A stretch of DNA of 64,000 bases from Eragrostis nindensis (lineage: Eukaryota; Streptophyta; Magnoliopsida; Poales; Poaceae): positions 50,603 to 114,602 of the forward strand of contig JAAXCT010001904.1 in NCBI GenBank assembly GCA_012490785.1. The letters run 5' to 3'. A program made the position numbers and the translations under genes. Under the pieces are notes generated by a model. It saw only the letters and a program-made list of their open reading frames with translations. It ran no database searches and had not been told where the DNA came from. Every line of letters begins with the position of its first letter. Position 1 is the stretch's first letter. Positions 12,732 to 23,174 of the stretch are shown one piece after another.

Positions 12732-15700
12732 ATGGATATGGAGGAGGCCCTCGCCGGCACTGCACAGGGCGACCTCGCCGACGTCGTCGCCCGTGCCGCT
12801 GCAATAGCCGCGCTGCCCTCAACGAGTCACCAACAGCCACCCGCTTCCTCTCCTGCAATGGCCGGTCAGATGGTGATGAACCCTTGCGAGGAGGACAGGC
12901 GGCTTGCTGTGATGTTCGAGGCGCCGTCGTCGGCCGTCGATCCATACCTGTCCTCGACGACGGCGCCGCACGGCGGCTACTGGCTGCTGCCGCCACAGCA
13001 GCTGGCTGCAGCCCAGATCTCCCAGCACGCCTACTTGGGCCGTGATGTGGCGATGAGTGGTGGCACCGCCGATGTCGACGGCGACGATGCCGCCATGAGG
13101 AGTTCGCCAGTGACGCCTGCTTCTGCCGCTCATCAAATGATGAAGAGGTTAAGGAGTATATATCTTGTATCTCGATCTCGTGGCTTTCTTGGTGTTCTTC
13201 TTCCTTCCTCGATGCACACCTTCAACTAATTTACTAGGAGAATTCATTTAATTTTTTATTCCCCTCCCATCTCACATCTTCTCTATATATGAATTATTAG
13301 TTCATGTTAATTCAAGCCGGCTTCTTTCGCATTCTCTGATTTGAAAATTGTTAAAGTTCCATGGAGCATAGATCGATTTCATGAGGGTTTTCAGCTGTTA
13401 ATTACTTTTCAAGTGATCTTTACCGGTAGCTCTGGACTGTCAGATGCTTTAATTGTAAACTCTATAGCATACAGTCCCATTGTGCGTTAGCTTTTCATCT
13501 CATTTCCCCCATTTTGTTAAATTTTCTTCCCCAGCAAGACGTGGCTTTGCAAGATCTTTCACTCAAAACTGCGTTGGATAGTTCATTTTATTAAAGTCGG
13601 GTGCAAACCCTTTCTATCCGAATAAAAACTTCTTGATGGCCGATTTGACCATCCTGAGTATTTATTAGCTAGTCGGGTTGAATTGATGCACATAAGTATA
13701 TGCCGCTTGAAACATTTTTTCCATCTCCTGCAAAGGTTTTTTTCTTTGCTTCCTCCCTTTCCCCCTTTTTTCTGAGAGCATGTTTATATCTCCCTAAAGT
13801 CTAAAGCCAAACTTTTCAAATCAGAATTTCTATTTGGCTCTTGCTTCATATATATATGTATCCATTATAATCTTGTAAATGTGTAAGCTGCTATAAACTC
13901 AAGCTGACTCCTTGAGTCAATGACACAGTATATTAATTAAGGATACTGAATTTATTTTCTAAATGCTTCTGTTTACATACTGCAGAAAGAGCGATGTGAA
14001 GAAGGTGGTGTGTATCCCTGTGCCACCAGCGGCGAGCAGCCGGCCAGGTGGAGGAGAGGTTATTCCTTCTGATCTTTGGGCTTGGAGGAAGTATGGCCAG
14101 AAACCAATCAAAGGCTCTCCTTATCCGAGGTGCGTACTAATGATCCAATAAATACATATCAACATCAGATCTCTTTCGTTGGTGCTGCTCACATTCCTTG
14201 GATTTCTTTTTCTGAAAAGGATAGCTGTCTTTATGTTTGCACATGAATCAGATGTGAATCAAATTAATGTGTTGATTGTATTGACATGCAATGCTCGTTT
14301 CGCGGGTATGTGCTAGATCAGCATCATGACAAGTCCAACAAAACCATGGCCATTTTAGATGAGGGGCAGCTCCAATGTTCCTGATCGATCTCGCCTTTTG
14401 TTTTGTTTCGGCAGAAATAGTCACTTATAATTATAGCTTCAGAACAACATGTTGTGTGAAGCTCGTCAAAATCACATGCTTATAGGAAATTTAAATGTAT
14501 TGACCTATCCCACCTATCAACAACAATATACCTTTACCAAAGAAAATAAACTAGATATGTTTAGCATTATACATCAGTCCGTCATGGAAAATTTTATGCT
14601 TCTATCTAATTAGTATGAGTGTATGCAAAGATGATCACGAGTTACCAAAGAAGGGACATTCATATTACCAGGAGGTGAATCTCCTCAATTAGCTAAAATC
14701 AAGGGTAGGCATTTAACACTCACTAGGTATACAGTTGCAGCTACTCGAACTCTTTTGTTACCTACATTGACTACAATGCATTGGTGGTCTCTAAACTTGT
14801 ATCAGGTGGCATTTAGGTAGTTGAACTCTGAAACTGCAGATTCAATTCCCCAAATTTTCTAAATGTATCCTTTACCCCCCCCCCCCCCCCCCCCCAACCC
14901 CACACACACCAAAAAAAAATTATGTTTCAATACCTTTTCCCCTGCCCGTGTGACATATTGGAATGAGCCACATCAATTGCCTGATGGATATTTCAGGATT
15001 TGTTTTTAACATAATTGCCACATTTAGCAAGTTTAATGACACAAATAAGGACCAGACAAAATGAAATGTTTACTTTACTCTAACATATTTTATTACTCGT
15101 ATCTTTATGCTGATGGGGTGAAACTTATCGTTTATAAAGAAGGTTGATTAGCACATCAATCCTTTTATTTCTCTTCTACTTATCAGGCCTAATTATATTT
15201 GATCTTTGTCTGAACTCACTTTTTAACTAATTTAACTAATAATAACAGTGGAATTTCTAAGTGGACTTAGCCAACAGTAAATTTGTTGCTTATAGATAAG
15301 TTTTTTTTGGAGAAATCTTGTACCTAAGTTTAATAAGTGTATTACGGTTGTTTTTAGAAACTCAAATCAAACCATGCCTACATAATACAGTTCTGCATTT
15401 CGTTGGAAATGTCACAACTCTTCGAATTAATGCAATAAGTGCAATCATTTTTTTAAAAAAGAATGGAAATACAATTGTTTTGTAAAGACAAGATATATAA
15501 TTGTCTGCCAACCTACTATTGACCTAGTAAGGTTTCCACAAATATATTATAATCTTCGGTTGTGCTTATTTTAAAATAATGTTCTACATCTCCAGCTATA
15601 TATGTTGATGGATCTTAGTTTGTGTACCTTTATTAATTTGACGACAAATTATTATAGCTCCTTATGAAGTCTGATTGATATAATTTATGGAAACTATTGT

Positions 15701-16277
15701 AATTCATCAAATAAAAGCTTATATGCATTATTTTCAGTGTCTACGATTAAGTAATATGCATATTTGTTTTACAGAGGTTACTACAGATGCAGCAGCTCCA
15801 AGGGGTGCATGGCGAGGAAGCAAGTGGAGCGCAGCCGTAGTGACCCGAACATGCACCTATACAGCAGAACATAAGCACCCATGGCCAATGCAGCCAATGC
15901 AATGCAATGTGCTTGCCGGGTACTCCCGCCCTCACCCTCATGTGTCCACCATTTGCAAGAAGAAAAACAGCTGCAGGGTCGATTCGACAAGTCCATCGCC
16001 ATCATCAAAGAACATCGATCAGAACGTGTTTACTAGTAGTGACATCGAGTACCAACAGTCTAATAACATGATGGAAGGTGATGTAGCTGCGTATGGTGCT
16101 TGTGACGTTGATGCTCTCAGCACTGAGGGTGTTGTAACGCCGGTGCCGACCAGTTGCAATGGCATCCAACCTGCAGATGAGGTTTTCGCAGAGTTGGAGG
16201 AATTGGAGTCTAGCAGTATCCCTGTGAATGCCAACGCCTATTCCAGAGGGGTAGGTTATGACTGGAACAAGTTCTAA
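12732..16277 (+). pseudogene. Group IIe WRKY transcription factor gene, frameshifted in the zinc finger
   Basis: WRKY factors bind W-boxes in nuclear DNA. Exons: 12732-13147, 13986-14129, and 15775 onward; junctions are GT-AG in matching phase, and the last intron splits the domain at the usual PYPR/GYY position. The start is ATG 12732; an in-frame GTG 30 bases upstream is not a start. WRKYGQK is at residues 172-178, followed by KPIKGSPYPR and YYRCSSSKGC. Both zinc cysteines (CX5C) are present. After RSDPNM the frame breaks at about 15853: compared with the family, eight bases are missing before the Thr-Tyr-Thr-Ala-Glu-His segment, and translation stops at 15872-15874 (219 residues). The zinc-binding His pair and an acidic C-terminal tail remain open in another frame to 16277. 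The break is not in a homopolymer. It may be a real null allele or an assembly error; a functional protein would need both frames. Confidence 0.8.
14875..14896. repeat. Poly-C tract (22 C) in WRKY intron 2
   Basis: A run of 22 C inside the 1.6-kb second intron, followed by a CA-rich stretch and a short A-run. The surrounding intron shows no coding content. Confidence 0.9.
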
Positions 16278-17211
16278 TCGATCATGGGGGTCGAAGGCAT
16301 AACAAAAGCTACATATATATGCTCAGTTTAAAAAAGGTTACGAGTACAATAAAGAATTACTGAAGTAATTGTGTGAAAATAATATATATTTGTGCTTATA
16401 ATTAATTGAAAGGTAATACAGATTTTACAAAATTATAAACAACACTAGTGTTTACATTTAAAATATTTGCCTATGTGAAGTTTACTGCTACCTGCATGTA
16501 TACAAATTATTCTAGCACATATGTATGGTCTGTTGCCTCTTTTGTGAAGTACGCACTCTGCAGACCTCGTTGACAAGGTTTTGAAGTCGTGCTGCCATTT
16601 TCTTCATGCCTTTCTTCCTGAGATGAATACATCGTTCATACATGCAAGCAATCTTTGCCATATTATTATTGATTATTTTTTTCTAAATCTGAAGTGTATC
16701 TGTATTAAGAGGCGGTATATAGATATCCATACTTTTCAAATTGCATCCACAAAATAAATTTATTAAAGTCTGATGTGCATCACCCATGAAATAACATTTC
16801 TTGGCTTACTGTATTGATTAGCGAATTTGTGACCGTAGAGGATTAATTGTAATTAATGGTCTCGGGAAAAATCATGTTTGGTACTACAAACATTTTCTTT
16901 AGCCACTGAGAAGGTTTCAGCATGGTTCACGTACAGAACATAATATAACCATATTCCCTATCATCTAACACCCAATCAGACGCTATCTGTACATCGTTTA
17001 ACACTTACCTTAATTATGTCCTAATGACTTAACGAGTTCGACCGTGGTATGTTTACTACAAAGTGCAAGGAACCGATTTTCCTTTCTTTAGCAGCAAGAT
17101 AAAACAATTAATCAGGTGTTGGGTAGTACCTCGATGACACTGTTATTAATCAAGCATCAGTGGTGAATCAGTAATAGTATGACTATGACATGATATTTGT
17201 CATTTTTTCGA

Positions 17212-17516
17212 GTTAAATTCACAAAACCACAACTATTTGGTCTATTGTTGCAAGGAACCACAACTTTTGAAACCACTTTCACAAAACCACAAGTGTTTGC
17301 GCCATATGTTGCACAAAATCACAACTTTTAATTTCAGTCACACATGTCATCCACTAAAGATGTGCATAGGGTCAACAGAGGGTGACAAGTAGGCCTAGGA
17401 CCGAAACTTGTGGTTTTGTGCAACAAGTGGTGCAAATAGTTGTGATTTTTTGAAACTGATTTCAAAAGTTGTGATTTTTTGCAACAAGGGAAATATTTGT
17501 GGTTTGTGAAATTAAC
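17212..17516. mobile_element. MITE-like element with long inverted repeats
   Basis: The 305-base unit starts GTTAAATTCACAAAACCAC and ends with an imperfect reverse complement of it. Internal motifs (CACAACTTTTGAAAC and GTTTCAAAAGTTGTG types) are also mirrored, so most of the unit folds into one hairpin. This is typical of a MITE. No target-site duplication was clear, so I leave the superfamily open. Confidence 0.65.
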
Positions 17517-18148
17517 TTTCTTTTTCCTTTGTTGGGAGCAAGGCAATGAATCGCTCTTTTTTAATTTACTATTGTAACATGAAATATTGCACCCATTTCA
17601 TTAATGTTAAAACACTACTACTCCGTATGTCTTAGTACTAGTTGGCTTCAACTAATTTTAAAATGTTCGATCGAGTTATCACAAATAGTCGTGACCAAGG
17701 ATTTTCTTTTTTCTTTTTTGAACGGACCAGACTTTCCATGAAACCATTGGCGTCTCATAATCGTGATCAAGCAAAGGCTGAATACAAGCAGGTAGCATGT
17801 CCAGTATTGGATCATACTGACCAGAACACTCCTTCCCTAACTATTACATACTCTCGGTTTATGAACAACTCGAGAATTATTAAAGTCACATGCTAAAAAG
17901 CTCTTTAACTCATGCACCAGGCCACCCACAAAACATTAGCTATACTCGCCAGATTGTACTGCCTTCACCACCATTGATGCATCATCCAAGATAATATTTG
18001 ATATCCCCAACTTTGATGCAGCTTAGGCACCCTGTAAGCAAGGAATTTCACCTGAACTAATACCATAATATATATGAAGGGGGGAATGTGTGACTGGTTG
18101 AGGTAGGTGGATCGTGTGAAACCCATTTAGAAAAAAGGCTAGTATTTA

Positions 18149-18354
18149 CTACCTCCGTTCTAGATGTCGCTTTAACTCTCATGCATGAGAATTAAGGGGA
18201 TGCAAAAAAGGTGAATGCGTAAGAAACGATGATCGAGGAGCTAGATTGATATAGATCGAAATGTATTTGGAATAGAGAAAAGTGGCTTAAAAGTGAGAAT
18301 GATAAGTAATTTGAGAAAACTAAATGACAAGTATTTTAATTAGAATGGTCGTAG
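18149..18354. mobile_element. Degenerate Stowaway-like MITE
   Basis: The 206-base unit begins CTACCTCCGTTCTAG, resembling the Stowaway CTCCCTCCGT end, and ends with a diverged reverse complement (about 12 of 17 bases). A TA dinucleotide flanks both ends, as expected for Tc1/Mariner-type target duplication. Confidence 0.5.
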
Positions 18355-19732
18355 TAGCTAGAGCTCAGTGCCTGGTCCTAAATTAGCCATGGTAGAGCTG
18401 CAGTGCGCAGTCCTAAATTAGCCATGGCACACTCAAGTTTTTCCTGTGCTGCGCCAAGAGTATTGTGACTTGTCAGCAGCAAGCAAAGATGCATGAAAAG
18501 AAGAGCTTGCGATTTGGTCACGAGCGAGCATGCATTTGACGAAAATCCGTAAAGTAGACGCAGTACTGCAGGTTCACCCTCACGCCGGCCGGCGGCCGTG
18601 CCTGGGATCGATGACGACGATGTGACAAGTGCGGATCGGGGGAAGGAAGAAACGAGCCACACGAACGAACATATCGTGCTGTAGTATCAAAAGAGTAACT
18701 GTTCCCTCGTCAACTCGACCATTTTTCAGTTCGTCAGCTAAGCTCTCCAGGCATATGTAAAGTTCAGCAAGCAAGAGAGAAACTGCTTAATTCTCTCTCC
18801 GTCTGAGAACAAATTCGGTCGATCTGTCGCACTTGCCGGCCGTAGGTGATTGAGGACAGCCGGTCTCTCTTTACTCATTCCTGTAGAAAATAGCACCCAA
18901 TATTTCCGGCAGCAAATCAAACAGCAGTACGCCATGGAACGCCTAAAAACATCGATCAATGCATCATTGTTTTCAATAAAGAAGACAAGTTGTCATTAAT
19001 TGTCTCCCGAATATGTATGTTCTCGACGAGAGATGTTAGCCTTTGATGCTTTTTTCTTTTTTCTTTTTTAGGTCTGATGTTGTTTATTACTAGATTGTGC
19101 GTAGCGCTCCTCAAGTCTCTCGAGCCGTCACACTTAGGCAAGCAAGTCAGTCACTTTGTATATTTTTATTTGTTTTATAGCTCCTCTTTTTTTTGGCAGA
19201 ACAGGGCATGCCCTGGAATTTCATTACTTGATTTTATAGCTCGTCTGAAACTCATGTTCACTGACTATATATAATAAAATACATGTGGCCACAAGTCTCA
19301 GCAATGAAACTGTTCCTAATCATAGCTGATCGAAAGCATTGACCTACATATCGTGCTCGCGCTGTTCATGAAATATATTGGTAGTACTAGATATAACTAT
19401 CTAAAGAAAAGGTGCAAGACAGAAAGAAAAGGGAGGCAAAACTGATCAAGAGGAACAGTTATTGTCCCGGGTGCCGTGGCATCAGACCAGGGTGAAACGC
19501 AAAACTCGGTCATCAGCATCGATTATTCACCACCCAAACTCAAACATGCATGTCTCGTGTGCACGTTTGAAATGAAACTCGGGTCGCTCCAGCTCTAGCT
19601 TTCCCACTGACGATCCCATTGCAACAAGACTGATTGGGTTAAATATGCAGGCCTTGAATAATCGGTAGGGTACACAATGGAGAAGCGAGGGAGAACCTGA
19701 GAATGATGAGATGGATGATACTGCATGCATGT

Positions 19733-19735
<3 letters not shown>

Positions 19736-19795
<60 letters not shown>
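19736..19795. repeat. (CT)n microsatellite
   Basis: About 30 uninterrupted CT dinucleotides, read directly. The Ser/Leu-rich and Arg/Glu-rich frames across it are not genes. Confidence 0.95.
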
Positions 19796-19796
<1 letters not shown>

Positions 19797-20285
19797 GGCA
19801 ATGGCATCTGTAGGTGCGGTCCACCTGCCATTGTTGTGCATGCATGCAACCCATGGCTTTTGGTCAGCGAACTGGCAGTGAGGACCGGAAACAGTACACT
19901 GGACTGCCTTTTTCTTCAGCTCTCTCTCACCTGAGAAGTGAAGAAGTGAAGAGAGAATTCTTCGTCTCTCATGCATGCAAGCCAAGAAGACGTGGCGCTA
20001 CGTACTGTACGTACTGTTGCTTCCAGGACAGGCATGCAGTGACCAGGCAGAGGCAGGAACAGGAGAGTCCTCTCCTCATGGATCGCAAGATGAAGACAAA
20101 CCTGGCTGCATCTGCACATCATGCATGGACCGCGCATGCGTTCGTTCATCTGATCTCTCCTGATCTTGAGCTAGTAGCGGCGACGACCGGCGTGTGTGGG
20201 TGTTTAATTTTCGAGCTTGTCTTCGAAAGCTGCAGCCATCTGCATCCATGGCGCGCGGCCGGCATGCGTTCCAACCGAGGAGAAG

Positions 20286-20316
20286 AAAGCTACTACTAGC
20301 CAGTAGTAGTAGCTTT
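20286..20316. repeat. Perfect 13-base inverted repeat, 5-base loop
   Basis: AAAGCTACTACTA, loop GCCAG, then TAGTAGTAGCTTT. It is a perfect short hairpin in intergenic DNA with no downstream T-run or gene end to suggest a function. Confidence 0.7.
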
Positions 20317-20549
20317 ATCGGTCGGCGTAGCGAGTGCAGCATGCATGCCTGCATGCAGTTGCAGAGATACTTCACCTACCTCATCAGATTGAGAGCATGC
20401 ATTACAAGTAGTCCTATCTCGCTTCAGAGTTCGCCATTGGTTATTCATCACAAAGACACAGATACTTTCCAAGGTGACAACAGAGATGTATATATGGGTA
20501 ATATATAAAGCGCTTTATTTAAGCCAATGCAAGGGAACCCATAATGTAA

Positions 20550-20875
20550 GAGCCTGTTCGGAGGCTATTATTTTTAGATGAGAGAAAATGTTTTTACCAT
20601 TTAGGAGTACTAAACAAAGTCTAATTACAAAACCCATGTCACAACTCCCCCTCTAATTCGCGAGACGAATCTAATGAGACTAGTTAATCTATGTTTTGAA
20701 ACAGTAATGCTACAGTAATCATCTTCTAATCGCCGCATAATTACCTTTGTTAGATTCGTCTCGCGAATTAGACCAGGGGTTCTGCAGTTAGTTTTATAAT
20801 TAGACTTTGTTTAGTACTCCTAAACGGTAAAAAAAATTTCTCTCTCATCTAAAAAAAGCGCCTCCGAACAGGCTC
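20550..20875. mobile_element. PIF/Harbinger (Tourist-type) MITE with TAA target duplication
   Basis: The 326-base element has perfect terminal inverted repeats, GAGCCTGTTCGGAGGC and its reverse complement. TAA flanks both ends (20547-20549 and 20876-20878), the 3-base target duplication typical of PIF/Harbinger. Longer subterminal inverted repeats (TTAGGAGTACTAAACAAAGT and TTCGCGAGACGAATCTAA) make nearly all of it one hairpin. It has no coding capacity. It lies about 520 bases upstream of the F-box start. Confidence 0.9.
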
Positions 20876-21398
20876 TAAGCAAGCCCATTTGTGAATTGAC
20901 AGATGATGGTACCTGCGAAGAAGTACATTGTCATTCGCAAGCCCATTTGTGAATTGACTCGGCCCAGTTCGAGCTTTCTTTCTTGGGGAAATAATCCATC
21001 CAACCCGTACTTTAGACTGGGCCACCAAATAGTGGCGCAAGTCCTTCACTGGATTCAGCCCACGTCGCGTGATCCTTGGGACGAAGCATTCATTCATCAT
21101 AAAGTGTTCCAGCGTCATCACCTGCTTGCTCGTCGTCCGGTCCGTTTCGTTCTTCCACCCAACCTATTACTACCATATAATTCCAAACTGTTGTTTGCCC
21201 TCAGCAATAAGTTTCGCCATCAAACGAATTTCACGATCGTCAATAAGTTCATGGTAATTCACTTCAAGGAAACACAACAACCTTCTTTAGTTGTGCCGAC
21301 TGCCGATGAGGCGATGACCCATGAGCAACACCACACAAGCATCAGGCGGTCAACCGATTTGCGATTCCCTCATCATTTTATATGTGTTGGAAAAAAAA

Positions 21399-22586
21399 AT
21401 GAGAGGAAAAGGTAGCTCTAGCTCCCAAGGGAGGAGGGGGAGGAGAAAGAGGGGGGAAATTGGTGGAAGAAGATCCTCCTCGGTGATGGGCTCCCGCCTG
21501 AAGCAAGAAAGGGGCCAGTCCGCGTGGCCGGATCTCCCGCCAGAGCTGCTGGAGCGCATCGTCGCCGTCCTCGCTCCGCTGGACCGCGTCGCCGTCCGCC
21601 TCGTCTGCGCCTCCTGGCGCGCGTGCGTGCGGGAATCCTTCCCGTCCGATCTCCCTTTCGAGGTCCCGCGGCTCCTCATCCGCCGCCCGGGCCACGGCGA
21701 GCTCGCCTTCTTCAGCCTCCTCCACCGCAAGATCCTGCCTTTCGCGCTCCCGGCCGGCGTCAGAGGCGGGCGCTGCTGCGGCCACATCGCCGGCTGGCTT
21801 GCCATGGCCCTGGACTCCGAGCGCGCCGTCGTCCTCTGCAACCCCGTGTCCGGCCGATCCGTCGCCGTCCCCGCGCCTCCGGTGTTCCCGGTGGCCAAGA
21901 TGGTCCTTTCAGCTCCGCCCACCTCTCCCATCTGGGTCGCCGCCGCGCTGGGCCGAGGAGGCACGATCACGCTGCTTCAGCCGGCCGTGTCGGGCGCGTG
22001 GATGACCATCGGCATCGAGGAGGGGGAGCAGCACGGGGGATTCAGAGACATGGCCTTGTGGCGCGGGCGGCTGTGCGCGCTGAGCCACGACGGGGCAGTG
22101 TTCGCCTTCCGCGCCGATCTGCGGGCGCGCGCGGCGGCGGTGTCGCAGCTGCGGGACGCGGAGCGGCCGTTGGGCGGCTCCATGTGCTGGCGGTGGCAGC
22201 TGTACCTGGTGCTGGACACCGAGGGGGAGCTGCTGCTGGTCAGGAAGCGGTACATGCCGAGTCGCCACGGCGGCGAGGTGGACTGGGACGTGGAGGTGCG
22301 CCTGCTGGCCTTGCCGGAGAAGCGCAGGTGGGACCTGCTGGCGGAGACCCCCGGGCAGGCGCTGTTCGTGGGCTCGGTCGTGTCGGCGGCGGTGCCGGTG
22401 GCGCTCTACGCCGCCGCGCCGGGGCTGCGGGAGAGCTGCGTCTACTTCGCGCGGCGGCACGTGGAGATGATGGCGCCGCACGCCATCTGCGAGTACTCGC
22501 TGCTCGACGAGGAGATGAAGGGCGTGCCCGTCGCCGGCGGGCACGCCGTCGACGTCGAGCCGGTCTGGATCACCCCCTTCGTCTGA
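21399..22586 (+). CDS. F-box protein with DUF295 region
   Basis: Single-exon plant F-box gene, presumably the substrate receptor of an SCF E3 ubiquitin ligase. The F-box (WPDLPPELLERIVAVL, then RLVCASWRACVRE) lies near the N-terminus. A beta-rich DUF295-type region follows (LCNPVSGRSVAVPAP, FRDMALWRGRLCALSHDG, LGGSMCWRWQLYLV, RKRYM). The C-terminus has CVYFARRHVEMM, CEYSLLDEEM and the short ending PVWITPFV. From ATG 21399 the protein is 395 residues; ATG 21486 gives 366 and starts closer to the F-box. The first 29 residues are Ser/Arg/Gly-rich, so I favour 21486 slightly. The GC-rich coding sequence is typical of grass intronless genes. The substrate is unknown. Confidence 0.88.
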   Translation: MRGKGSSSSQGRRGRRKRGEIGGRRSSSVMGSRLKQERGQSAWPDLPPELLERIVAVLAPLDRVAVRLVCASWRACVRESFPSDLPFEVPRLLIRRPGHGELAFFSLLHRKILPFALPAGVRGGRCCGHIAGWLAMALDSERAVVLCNPVSGRSVAVPAPPVFPVAKMVLSAPPTSPIWVAAALGRGGTITLLQPAVSGAWMTIGIEEGEQHGGFRDMALWRGRLCALSHDGAVFAFRADLRARAAAVSQLRDAERPLGGSMCWRWQLYLVLDTEGELLLVRKRYMPSRHGGEVDWDVEVRLLALPEKRRWDLLAETPGQALFVGSVVSAAVPVALYAAAPGLRESCVYFARRHVEMMAPHAICEYSLLDEEMKGVPVAGGHAVDVEPVWITPFV

Positions 22587-22968
22587 CGGTTCTCTCGACA
22601 ACAAAAATATTCTGGACTGGACCCCACTCCTCCCTGAGAGAGATGAAGTTTCGACCCGACACTGCATCAACATCCAAAACATTCAGGAATCTGGTGTGCT
22701 GCTCAGCAACTGAGCTGATCAAAAGCTCTTGTGGCAGAATAAATGTTTGCTTTGTTTCAGCATCGAGCAGACGTACGTTGTGATGTAAAACTTGGCTTGC
22801 GAGTGTAATTTGACATACTTTCCTTTGGCGGCGTCAAACTCTACGATTGCGTACACAGACGGGACACAGACAGGACTGAGAGAACAATGTACTGTAGTAC
22901 TGGGTTTATCATCAGTACAGTCAGCAGAACAAGCGCGCAATTAACACTGAATCAATCCATCAAGATTA

Positions 22969-23012
22969 GCCATTTAGGCCCATGCAATGATGCGAGCCAT
23001 TTAGGCCCAACA
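22969..23012 (+). promoter_or_regulatory. Paired GCCATTTAGGCCCA elements upstream of OEP24
   Basis: The 14-base motif GCCATTTAGGCCCA occurs twice, about 27 bases apart, some 170-200 bases before the OEP24 start, with a further AAGCCCA between them and the gene. GGCCCA resembles the TCP-bound site II element of plant housekeeping and organelle-protein promoters. Binding is inferred. I see no TATA box. Confidence 0.5.
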
Positions 23013-23174
23013 GAAGCCCAGTAAGGGACGACACGACGACAAGGGAGGAGGACCGCGACGGCGATTGGAACGATGCGGCTGGACTTTGTGTGAAGAAGAA
23101 AGAAGATAGGGGTCGTCGGGTCCAAAAGCGGCGGCGGCGGCGGCGGAGACTCCTAGCCTCCTAGGGAAGGGAAC

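Larger units (their letters stand above)
16278..21398. other. Intergenic region with MITEs and microsatellite; no gene seen
   Basis: Apart from the two MITE-like units, the CT microsatellite, the small hairpin and the PIF-type MITE listed separately, I see no gene here. Short frames such as the Arg/Glu-rich ones across the CT repeat are low-complexity artefacts. A 22-base direct repeat lies at 20879-20900 and 20937-20958. Confidence 0.55.

Noticed and set aside
19527..19985. Open frame with a long Arg-Glu repeat
   Set aside because: It simply translates the CT microsatellite on the minus strand and has no domain either side.
21524..22783. Second long frame overlapping the F-box gene
   Set aside because: It is an out-of-frame shadow, Arg/Ala/Gly/Pro-rich, while the chosen frame has a clear F-box.
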